Below are positions 9,754 through 20,200 of a stretch of DNA of 22,175 nt, piece by piece. The DNA comes from Saccoglossus kowalevskii (taxonomy: Eukaryota; Hemichordata; Enteropneusta; Harrimaniidae), in contig NW_003134860.1 in the NCBI RefSeq assembly GCF_000003605.2, positions 99,244 to 121,418 of the forward strand, written 5' to 3'. The first letter of the stretch is position 1. Each line of letters starts with the position of its first letter. Below the pieces are notes generated by a model. The model did no database searches and was not told where the DNA came from. It saw only the letters and a list, made by a program, of their open reading frames with translations. Both the position numbers and the translations under genes were made by a program.

Positions 9754-12700
9754 TTATTGCAGGTTTTCCTGTTGCTCTTTCATTCTCCATGCAGCATCCA
9801 TGTATTTTGTTATTTCTGAGTTCTGACGAGGGAAATGCAATCGTCTGTCTTCACGGTCTTGTGGAATCTGAGGAATGGAATAGCAAAATTAGTTATTGAT
9901 ATTCATGAGAGTAATTTTGAAGTTACCGCCGTCAAAACTTAAAAAGAGCGTATATCAGCAAAATGAATAGATTGTCTTTGATACAAAAAACTTGACAATC
10001 GTAACAATTTAGACATAAATAACTGTTTACAAATTACCATTTACTTGAATCTATCCAAACCTTGGTACATTTAAAAAGGTGCTTACTTGGTTTTGTAATA
10101 TTTATTACTAGAATACACACAGGTCTGATTACTGTGTGAAAGTTCAGAACATTACATGATGGTAAAAAATACTGTCCTTTCATCAAATGTAATATACTAA
10201 ACGAGTTGTCTATGATTCCCATATATGTTGAGGACATTATCAGAAAGAACACGTAAACCATGATGCTCAAGTCACAATTCGTGTATTGAGATCTATTCAG
10301 CTATCTGGGTTAAATGCTGTATTGTTGACAAAAATCACAGCCAAAAATAAAACGAATTCCTTTCAATGGTTAGATTGATGTGATTCTGAATGCGTGTTGC
10401 TGTGGAGGTATAACATCGGTCATTTCCCCCATGGCAACTATTCAACCATATTGTCACTCCATTAAATGTTGTTTTTGTACAGTGGTTTTTACAACTTGTT
10501 TGGAATGACAATTGCATGGCAGTGTTAAATACAGCAAACTCTAGGGTTAATAAGATCAAATGGTGGTAATAAAGCCGTGTCACAGTTTGTTGTGAAGACT
10601 TGCATGTTAATAATATCAATGTTGTGTATCAGCAATGTACAGTAGGATATGACAGTGATAAGTTGTAAAAATACTGGCTGTACTTTACCAATCTAATGAT
10701 AGATGCAGGATTGCCCTTAGAGACCCATGTCTATAGACTATAAAAGTATTTTGGTAATGCCTTTATTGAGTAAACTACTCTGGTTAAATCTTTTTCTTCA
10801 ACCTCAAATTTTGTTTGAAGGCTTTAATTATTGGCATGAGAAGTAATATAGTAAGGTCTAATAGAGATGCGGTATTCATAAGTTGCCTCATTTGGAAGTT
10901 TTTTTGCCAACACTAAAATATCATTGAGCAGTTGTGTTAATTTGGTTGTGATTAAGTTTAAGCATCTTAGGGTGTAACTGATTGCACACAAGATTCCCTG
11001 GTCAACATAGCAGTGCTTCTCCTTTTGAATTTACAGATACTTGTGTCACCACTGAGTTTAAGCAAACATCATGTACTTCCTAGGTTAGTTGTGTTTAGCA
11101 CGCATCTGAAGCAAAATTTGAACACCAATGCATGACAGGATTTATTGTACCGGTAGTGAAGACAACTTTGTTAATAAACAGCCAAATACTGTAAACACAT
11201 TAATTATTTGTTTGGTGTTTAATTTCGCTATTTTCCTCGATACTGTTAGGTGAAATTCACTAAATACGTGTTTACTTGTAGAATAGTTTTCCTGCTAACC
11301 TAAATCTAAGTGAATATTCTCAAAATAGTGAAATTAAATATACTCAGTTACAGTACCCTGTTACATCATGTTCATTTTTTGGCCGGATTATAACCCAAAC
11401 TTGGGAGGGCTTTCAACTGAGTCTTTCCAACAATACAAATCTCTGCACAGTTATGACATATGGACAACACCTCCAATAAACAAAGGTAAAGGTGGATTGT
11501 GAACAAAGACAGTTCACTTGGCAGTAGCCTAGATTCACAGACTATCCACTCGTGTATGAAAAAGCTGCTATGATTTTGCACATTAAACCATGTAAACTTA
11601 CTGAAACTATAATAGGATGACCACACTTTTGTTGCAGTTATTTGTTATCAGTTATATGATAAATAGTTATGGAGTTAAAACAGGGGAGTCATCACCTTCA
11701 CACATGGCCATAGCGCATAGTTTGCGTATGGTAGAAACCATACATGCAGAAGCCTAATACTGGTATCTATTCCACTTTCCAGGGAAAGCCAATGATTGCA
11801 GTAATGGTCAGTTATTGAAAATGTGATAATAAACAATCTTCATCGTGACATTGAAATTATTTATACTTACCAATGGTTTTGACATCCATCCAATCTCTTG
11901 AGCTTCTGTTTGTGGAAAAGTGTATTTTTTGACTGGTTCTTGATGTGCTCTGTGTATAATTTTAAGGAAATTGTCTGCAAGAGAGAAGATTTAACAAAAC
12001 ATATAAAACATTTCCTGCATCTCTTTGGAATATTTATATGACTTGAAACATAACAGATGCAGGGTTCTCCCCACGCTGGACGGCGCCGTCCGGCACTCAG
12101 AATTGTAATTACTCTCTGAAATGACTTCCCAATGTGAATATAAAGTGTGAAAGAAATTTGGCAATAGAGCATGCCTAACCTATTTTCAGTTCATATACAT
12201 GTATTTTATTCATTGTTCAGTGATCTTTTGAACCAATTTTGATCTGACATGTTCGCATTGATCTGATTCATTTTGTTCTGAACAACATAAACTGCCAATG
12301 ACTGCAGATCAAAACAATGATTTACAATTGATGCTGTAAATGTCATCCATGGTACAGTGATTCATCTAGAATTCTTGGGAAAGTGTATTAGTTTTATATG
12401 GGGTTATTTAACCCTAATTTGACAGCAATTATCACATGATACAAAGTTTATACTGTAAAACCATTTAATTTCACTGTTTTGAGTTTATACACTGTGTTCT
12501 AATTTCATGAATTTGTCAGGGAGTTTTATTGTTATTTTACATGTTCGCGTAGATTGTATTTACTGTATTTCACTTATCCGCGAAAATAGCGAAATTAAAA
12601 CCCACTGAATAATTAATACATCAATAATATGCGACCATAAACTACAGACGTCCCTGGCTTCGGAACATCAATATAATAGAATCAAAACAAACTTTATTTT

Positions 12701-13335
12701 TTCACTGACAGTTGAACCATATGATTGAACCATGGAGCTCCATGATTGAACTGACATCAATGAGAAAATACCAAACCATTATTATTATAGATTTAATTGT
12801 TGGAATATGTTTTGTTTAGTGTAGTACTGTACTATAGGTGGTGGTGATTGTTTTTTTTCTAGTATGTTAACGGGGGTATATTAGAGGTGTAAATACGTAC
12901 CATCTTCCTCGCCGTCAGCGGAATCATGCGTTGAATTTGGTTTTCCGGTCAATGTGTACACTGGAAAATAAGATAAACAAATTATCGATGAAAAGGTGTT
13001 ATTTGTTGACCTAAAACGTAACGAAGCCATTTCAGTGATTTCGGTCAAAGTAAAAATATGCCCCGGAAATATCCACTCTTCCTTCGAATTGTGACGTTCA
13101 AATATAAGTATTTATGTGTTATTTAAGTCAATAAATGGATAATGAACTGAAATAAAACAAATATCGAACATTCTGATCGACTCTGACAGTGCCACCTACT
13201 TTTTCTGAATGGATTGACGCTGTACGTTGTGTATAGTTTTTGATGCCTCTGTTCCTTTTTGATAGTCTCTTCTAGAATGGCACTTTGGTGAACGATGTTT
13301 ATAGGATCCTTGGCTGCTGTTGCCCCTTTCGACAT
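9754..13335 (-). CDS. CFAP144: CFAP144 (FAM183), ciliary doublet-microtubule protein
   Basis: Four exons in transcript order: 13335-13200, 12960-12901, 11974-11871, 9867-9754. All junctions are GT-AG and in phase, giving 137 aa, close to the human protein of about 134 aa. CFAP144 (FAM183A/B) is a small microtubule inner protein of motile-cilium doublets. Diagnostic segments are QRHQKLYTTYSVNPFRK (29-45), KKYTFPQTEAQEIGWMSKPL (about 81-100) and DRRLHFPRQNSEITKYMDAA (about 107-126), the last two being the family signature. Residues 46-66 (Gly/Asp/Glu-rich) are a variable linker. An in-frame ATG at 13389 would add 18 residues, but MSKG at 13335 fits family length. The start lies 97 bp from an X-box, which supports a ciliary role. 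Confidence 0.93.
9868..11870. other. CFAP144 intron 3, no gene seen apart from repeats
   Basis: A 2-kb intron containing one TACTGTA-ended palindromic element (11187-11355). Open frames on either strand show no family resemblance and have the local AT-rich composition. Confidence 0.5.
11187..11355. mobile_element. TACTGTA-ended palindromic MITE, 'aatttcgc' subtype
   Basis: Begins TACTGTAAACAC and ends CAGTTACAGTA. Internal inverted blocks TTTAATTTCGCTATTTTC (11217 region) and CAAAATAGTGAAATTAAA (11320-11340 region) pair with each other. It shares only its outer termini with the 'tattttcgctg' subtype at 8605 and 9086, so it is probably a sister family. Confidence 0.6.
11975..12900. other. CFAP144 intron 2, repeat-bearing, no gene
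   Basis: The 926-bp intron holds a GC-rich repeat remnant (12062-12099) with the 14-bp palindrome GGACGGCGCCGTCC at 12078-12091. It also holds a degenerate palindromic element from 12451. No coding signal was seen. Confidence 0.45.
12451..12610. mobile_element. Degenerate TACTGTA-ended MITE, 'aatttcgc' subtype
   Basis: The left end TACTGTAAAACCATTTAATT is clear. On the right, CGCGAAAATAGCGAAATTAAA, split as CGCGAAAATAGCG and AAATTAAA, is the inverted counterpart of the internal block, but the outer TTACAGTA end is lost. The right border is approximate. Confidence 0.45.
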
Positions 13336-13550
13336 TGTGGACGGATTTTTTCGCGGGAGAAACAGAGAACAGAAACGATATGTAAGCAAAGGATGCCTTG
13401 GCTGCTGACCTATTTATTTACTGCGAGTGACGTCACCCATAGTAACAGTTGCCTGGAAAGTGCGACCTCGTTTGACCAATCACAGACGACCATAGAGGGC
13501 GGCGTGGATTAACCGCGTTCTTTCCCATGATGCAGTTTTAATTAGACGCC
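13336..13550. promoter_or_regulatory. Bidirectional promoter of CFAP144 and FZR1
   Basis: A short region between the CFAP144 ATG and the probable start of the FZR1 leader, clearly richer in GC than its surroundings. Besides the X-box/CRE it contains CCAAT (13476-13480). TTCCCATGATGCA (around 13521-13533) resembles part of the ZNF143 motif. GCCATGTTG (from 13548) resembles a YY1 site. No TATA box was seen. Confidence 0.6.
13428..13446. promoter_or_regulatory. RFX X-box overlapping a CRE palindrome
   Basis: GTCACC at 13432-13437, a 3-base spacer (CAT) and AGTAAC at 13441-13446 match the X-box consensus GTNRCC-N(0-3)-RGYAAC at every position. TGACGTCA, a full CRE palindrome, lies at 13428-13435 and overlaps its left half. 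The site is 97 bp upstream of the CFAP144 ATG. RFX factors, often with FOXJ1, drive motile-cilium genes, so the site most likely serves CFAP144, although it also lies about 100 bp upstream of the presumed FZR1 start. Confidence 0.7.
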
Positions 13551-13598
13551 ATGTTGCTGAGTTTGGAACACTGCAGAGAGAACGACGAGAACTCATAA
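13551..13598 (+). other. Upstream ORF 1 in the FZR1 leader (15 codons)
   Basis: ATG at 13551 followed by 14 sense codons and TAA at 13596-13598. It lies before the inferred leader donor at 13699. It is translated only if transcription starts upstream of 13551, which is not known. Confidence 0.35.
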
Positions 13599-13698
13599 TT
13601 TCGGCAATTTCTTCTCATAATACCACTCGACGAAGCAAAAATAACAGCAGTGCTGGATACAGAAGATTAGAGTATATATCAAGGATACAGTTGCACCG
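13551..13698 (+). other. FZR1: FZR1 non-coding leader exon (inferred)
   Basis: A strong donor (ccg|gtgagt at 13699) and a downstream acceptor (tttgtag, 14003-14004) bracket a 306-bp intron between this segment and the exon carrying the FZR1 ATG. The 5' end is not defined by sequence; I place it near the GCCATGTTG motif. Confidence 0.5.
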
Positions 13699-14057
13699 GT
13701 GAGTATTGATTAAACGAGTTTATTATTCTCCTCATTCAATAAGCTGCGTTTTTATTTTGATATTTGGATTTTGTGACTAGATTCTAGTTCTGTTTTTCAA
13801 TCGGCGATATATCAAACCATTGGGTTAAAACTCATCGTCAAAGTATTCGTTAATTGTTGGTTGTGGGCGAAAAGAAAACATAACATATAATCTAATAATT
13901 AATTTATAATTAATAACCGATAAAATTTATGCATTACTACTTTTGTTTTGAAGACACAAATGAATTTGTCATGCTAATACATTTAATACTATTCCTGTTT
14001 GTAGGTTCTGGTAACAGTACATAGCGATATCCAGTAACTAGAGTTCTTAGCAACACG

Positions 14058-14111
14058 ATGTCAACGGTCTTGCCACAACATACAACAATAATAAACCAAT
14101 ATTATTGGTAG
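14058..14111 (+). other. Upstream ORF 2 in the FZR1 leader (17 codons)
   Basis: ATG at 14058, stop TAG at 14109-14111, 111 bp before the FZR1 ATG. It lies in the second leader exon (from 14005 after a tttgtag acceptor), so it should be present in mature mRNA. With uORF 1 it could limit FZR1 translation; this is inference. Confidence 0.5.
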
Positions 14112-14222
14112 ACATCCAATCTATACATTATATTACCAAGTTCTGCGCTGAAGTTCCACGGATCTGCAGCATAATTTAGTGCAATATATATTACTAATTT
14201 TACAAAGACATTTACTACAGAG

Positions 14223-17200
14223 ATGGATCTCGAGTATGAAAATCGTTTATTGAGACAACAAAATGGTAGAACTTCAGTTGGTTCACCAATAATATCGGTA
14301 AGTATCCATGAGTGAAAAATAACAGGAAGTAAAAACAATAGAGTTAGAGTTGTTAAACAATAGACAAAAGTCATTTCGTTTTCCATTCAATACACACCAG
14401 CTGTGGGTTTAAACAGACAAAGCATTTGGACGAGATCCAGATTTTGTAGTTCTTTGTTGTTAGACACCAGTATTGGTAACATTCATTTTATTGTCATATT
14501 AAAAATGATAGAACTAACATTTGAAAACTCATTCAATTTATAATTTCAATTTTGTTATCATCATTTATAGTTTTCTCTTTTTTTCCCCAAACAAATTCCT
14601 AGTGTGAATTTAACAACACAACTACTGGACTTGTGCCAATAACTACCCACAATATTTCAACATGTGTTTTATGGAAAGTGTTCATAACTTTTACTTAAAT
14701 AAATATTTGCAGTTTATCATTTATCTGTTAGTGTTGATCATCCAGTCTCTGGGTGTGCATGTAATATGCAGTTAACAGTCATTGAATTGGAACAACCTGT
14801 TTTTCCTTTACAATATAGCCTGAAAACATTTTGGTTAAATTGTAGAAACAAATTCAGTTTCATAGAATTTTTACTTAAATAAATATTTGCAGTTTATCGT
14901 TTATCTGTTAGTGTTTATCATCCAGTCCCTAGGTGTGCATGTAATATGCAGTTAACAGTCATTGAATTGGAACAACCTGTTTTTCCTTTACAATATAACC
15001 TGAAAACATTTTGGTTAAATTGTAGAAACAAATTCAGTTTCATAGAATTTTTACTTAAATAAATATTTGCAGTTTATCATTTATCTGTTAGTGTTTATCA
15101 TCCAGTCCCTGGGTGTGCATGTAATATGCAGTTAACAGTCATTGAATTGGAACAACCTGTTTTTCCTTTACAATATAACCTGAAAACATTTTGGTTAAAT
15201 TGTAGAAACAAATTCAGTTTCATAGAATTTTTTAGTTCAGTATGCATTGCAAATCCTAGTGTATGACAAGATGAAATACTCAGACTACATGTCTAGCAGG
15301 AAGATTCCCAGCCGATCATTACACTATATTGTCCCCCTAGTTTTCACACTAAATTCAACACAATTAAAACATTAACACAAAACTTGATTGAAAATTGACA
15401 CAATAGACCAGCTAAAGCATTTCCCTCTGTTTTATAGTTGTACTATCTGATATTTAATTTTTATTCACTTGATTCATCTACTGAGAGTTCCAATTAGACA
15501 CTAAGTTCTGTTTAATTTTCCATTTAATTTTGTGGATTTCAATTGTCAAGAAAATTAAATTCTAAGTAAATAATGCACTATGCACATTTCATCAACATAA
15601 ATAATTACCGGTAACTGATTAAATTATCTACACGCATTTACAACTGAAATTGCTTCTCACAAATGCACTGTTCATGACTAAACTGTCTCTTCTTTTTTTT
15701 GCAGCCACTAAAGTCTCCAAATTCACTTATTTCTCCAACCAGAGAAAAATACAGTGACAGGTATGAATTATCTTTAGTTCTGAAAATGCATTTCAGGCCA
15801 CAATATTTGTAGTTGCTTATTTCTAATGTTACTGTAATAAAAAAAAACTATTGTGGTGGTACTGTCACATCCTGTATATGCTAATGCACTTATTTTTGTC
15901 AACAGGTTCATACCAAGCAGAGCTGGTAAAAATTGGCATGTAGGGTTTAATTTAATACAAGAGCCTACAAAGGAGTCCCCCACAACAACTAGGAAAGCTA
16001 GAGAAGCACATTCAGAATCTGCTAAAGGTATCAATAATCGCTGTGTCATAGTCGTATTAATGCCTGAAAATATTTCTTGTCATATCTTTGTATGCTAGAT
16101 ATTAAAAAACCTTCTAATCACTAAAGTCTATTGATGTCTTATTACCTTTCTAGATGGGCTAGCATATAACTGTCTTTTAAAAAATGAACTTTTGGGTGCC
16201 AACATTGAGAAGATACGAGATCCACAAACGGAAGACAGAAGACTGTCACTTAGTAGTCCTGAAAGTAGGAATCTCTTCAAGTTTAAAAGTCAAGCAAAAA
16301 GACCGTGTTCTGAGGCTGATGAAGATTCATCACCATATTCGTTATCACCTGTTGGGCATAAAAGGTAAGCTGGGTGAAAGTTTTATATAGTTGTGTCCAG
16401 ATCGTGCTTCTTTTTTAGTAATTTGTCAGGAATTTTTTTTAACATTTTGCTGTTAAAACGATCAGTTTGGCCAAGAAATCGTATTTAAAATACTAAGACT
16501 CACAACATCAATAAAAATTTGTTTTTGTCATTTCAAGATCGACTCCACTAAAACTTTGATTTAATTTATATATTTTTGTTTTTATTTTTGCAGTCAACGT
16601 CTTTTGAGGTCTCCGCGTAAACAGACAAGAAAGATTTCCAAGATACCTTTTAAAGTCTTAGATGCACCAGAATTACAAGATGATTTTTATTTAAATTTGG
16701 TTGATTGGTCATCCACCAATATACTCAGTGTTGGGTTGGGTACTTGTGTTTATCTATGGAGTGCATGTACAAGTCAGGTAAGCAATCTCAATGTTATCTC
16801 AGATGTCCTTTGATCTTGAAATGCCTATGAAAACAGTCAGCAACTTGGCTGGCAATGTTGCCGTTTTGGTGTAGGAAACAATATGGTGGTCACAGTAAAT
16901 CACTTTCTTCATATATTCATTTTATTACAGGTAACAAGGTTATGTGATTTGTCTTGTGATGGCGACTCTGTGACTTCAGTGTCCTGGAATGAAAGGGTGA
17001 GTCTTTTAATCACATACTGCTTTATATTAGCTTTAATTAGGAAATTGTTTGCTTGTATTTTGTGTCTGTTGCATGGAAAACTTGGGGAGAAGATGATTAC
17101 TAAATTCCTGCTTTAATAAACATTATGTACATGTAATAGAGGTTGTTCTGCTAGTTTTGAAGAAACAATAACAATGAATACAATAGATGATATACTGTTT

Positions 17201-20200
17201 AACTGGGGTGAATGCTAATTACATAGTAGTAATTATGTACTGTTAAAAATATGTATATTATTGTTTTCCGTCTATTTAACAACCCTCTGTTTTCTTAGGG
17301 TAACTTTGTTGCTGTTGGAACTCATAAAGGTCTTGTTCAAGTATGGGATGCCAGTGCACAGAAGAGAATATCTACACTGGAAGGCCATTCTGCAAGAGTT
17401 GGTATGTACAATATTGCATTTGCTGCTTTACCAATAATACCGTACTCGACCGCGTTAGCGCCCATGCTCGGTCAAGCGCCCACCCCCCACTTTTGCACAA
17501 TTTTTATACTCTGGGTCACATTCGGCAAAGCGCCCACCCCTTCAAAATGCCAATAATTTATCGTTTTTATATGATACAACGTGGATATTGACAGCCGTGA
17601 ATATGTTGTGAATGCGTAGACCACGGTAACCATGCGTAAACTACACTTCGACAATGACCTGTTAATAAAAGTAAAATGCGGTAAATATTTCATGCCGTAT
17701 TCAGTTTACCGATAAAAATTGATATTTACCATTTAAAAAACGAAAACATGTCGTTTATTGGCCGAAATCAACTCCAACAGATCGTACTTCACATCGACAA
17801 TTCACTTCCACATTGCGTTACCTGAGGGTCTTCGGGAATTTCCGAAGAATTGCGTCAGTACCACACAGCATTTTGATTGGATAATAACAGACTTGACCCG
17901 TTAGGTCAAAGGACGTTGATGCAGGACAAATGCAAATACATCATGGCGGAAAGAATTTGCGTACGATCGGACACATTCGCCAGTGGCGATAATGAAGATT
18001 TTGACTTTGAATGTGTTCCAACAGACTCAAATATTTTTAATCTCATAAATTCGGGTGGTACGTAATTAATATTGTAATAAAATGTGCATATTTGATCACT
18101 TCTGTTTCTTCATTGTAGGAGTCAATGACGACTCACCTAATTTCGTAATTTTATTTTCCCTCAAACTTTTAAAGACGTAATATCCCCCTAAATCTGTTAC
18201 ATAGTGAATTAACATTGTCAGTTCCACTCTTTTCCAAGGGGGGTGCTCGAGTAAGCGCCCACCCCTAAAAAATCTTTATTTTATGAGTTGAGGACACTGG
18301 GCGCTAACATGGTCGAGTACGATAATGTATTAATAATGCAGCTTTGTAAATGAGTGCAATGATGAATATTGTTTGATTTAGTGATTGGTATCTCGTCACG
18401 CTGGTCGGTGGTGGTCGGCCAGACCGGCACTCCCCTTGGGCTGGCGAGATCCCTGGTATCACCAAAACTTCCAGTGCTGGCTAACTTCAGTTCTCCGTAA
18501 TGTCAGAATTTGTAATCATCATTTCTCATGGTAATCACAATCACAATAGGAATGTGCAAAATGTCACCCCAAACATCTTTATTTCATCTATTTAAGAATG
18601 TTTCTAGTGTTTTTAGTAAACTAAGAAGCAACCCAACCAGCAGTATTGCACACAAATAAAACAGCAATGTGAGCTTGTATTGCAATACTGCTGGTTGTTT
18701 TTTTGTTTGCAGTAAAGCCAACTTCAATGTTGAAAATTGCTACCACAGTTCATAGTCTAATATCTGGATTGTTTATACCAAATTACGCTTAGCTTATTAT
18801 TTAAAAAAATCACCAACTGCACACTACAATTGTACCCTGTTAATGAAAGCATTGTTTGTCTCTTTGTATAGGTGCGTTGGCGTGGAACGCTGATATTCTA
18901 TCATCTGGTAGTAGAGATAGATTGATTTTACAGAGAGATGTTAGAACACCATGTATTGTGCCTGAAAGGAAACTACAAGGACATAAACAAGAAGTCTGTG
19001 GTTTGAAATGGTCACCTGATCACCAGCACTTGGCGTCTGGTGGAAATGATAATAAAGTGAGTGTATAATGTTGTATATGTACCTGTAAACCATGCACTAC
19101 ATAATCAAGTTCGTACAAGTGACTTGATCATAATACTGCGAGACAATTATATTTAGTGCTATCATTTCTCAGAATTTGACGGTAGGAAATTCCATGATAA
19201 TAGTCACTGTCACTCACTTCCTTGACAACCCAAATAACTGTCAATGCTACAAAATGTCAGTTTACCTTGAGGTAATTACTATGTTAATCAAGTAAACATT
19301 TACTGTGTGATTAAATCAAACCACCACTTGTGTACAGCACTAAAGTGCCTAGCTATACAAAGTGCCCCTTATCTTGCATCCTCAAAAAAAGATACTTAAT
19401 AACCAAGCTTATTGCACTTGGAGACAGTGAAACCTATTCACACTGAACTTGCACAGTGTAGTCTTTATAATTTATGCATAAAATTGTTTTCATTCACTTA
19501 CAACATATATTGATTCTATTACAGTTATTCGTATGGAACACATCAAGTTTATCTCCAGTGCAGCAATACACAGAGCACCTAGCTGCTGTAAAGGCAATCG
19601 CCTGGTCTCCACATCAACATGGTTTGTTGGCGTCTGGCGGTGGTACAGCTGATAGATGTATTAGGTTCTGGAATACATTAACGTGTCAGCCACTACAGTG
19701 TGTTGATACTGGATCACAAGTCTGTAATCTAGCCTGGTCGAAACATGCAAATGAGCTGGTGAGTAACATGTATTGCTGATTTTTCTATCATATTGTGCCT
19801 ATATGTTTAGCACTGTGAAGTGGAGACCAATAAATCATACGAATTAATTTTGTGTGTAGTTTCTTAGGGCTCCAATAAGGAAACGGTGGAAATACTGTCA
19901 TTTGTTAGCATGCTATAACGAACCATTCTTGTGCAGCTCAGCTAATGTTTCATTTCAAAATTATCTTTGAAACTTGCTGTTATTAATATTTACTGGGCAA
20001 CGCATTGTATTTAATGTTGTATTTCCTTCATAGAAATCAGCTGTCCTTTGCACATTATTGTGAGTGACAATTTGTTGCTAATTCTGCTTTGCGTCATTTG
20101 TCGACAGGTCAGTACACATGGTTACAGTCAGAATCAGATTTTAGTTTGGAAGTATCCATCACTTGTACAAGTTGCTAAACTTACTGGCCATTCATACAGG

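Noticed and set aside
11867-12172. 101-codon minus-strand ORF
   Set aside because: It reads CFAP144 exon 3 in the wrong frame and continues into the intron.
13336-13389. In-frame upstream ATG extending CFAP144 by 18 residues
   Set aside because: Would overshoot family length and run into the compact promoter.
14102-14386. 94-codon minus-strand ORF over FZR1 exon 1
   Set aside because: Antisense shadow of the leader, first coding exon and intron; no domain.
18634-18697. Perfect 17-bp hairpin with an AATACTG stretch resembling the miR-8/200 seed
   Set aside because: The stem is too short for a pre-miRNA, the loop is about 30 nt, and similarity to the mature miRNA stops soon after the seed; more likely a small repeat remnant.
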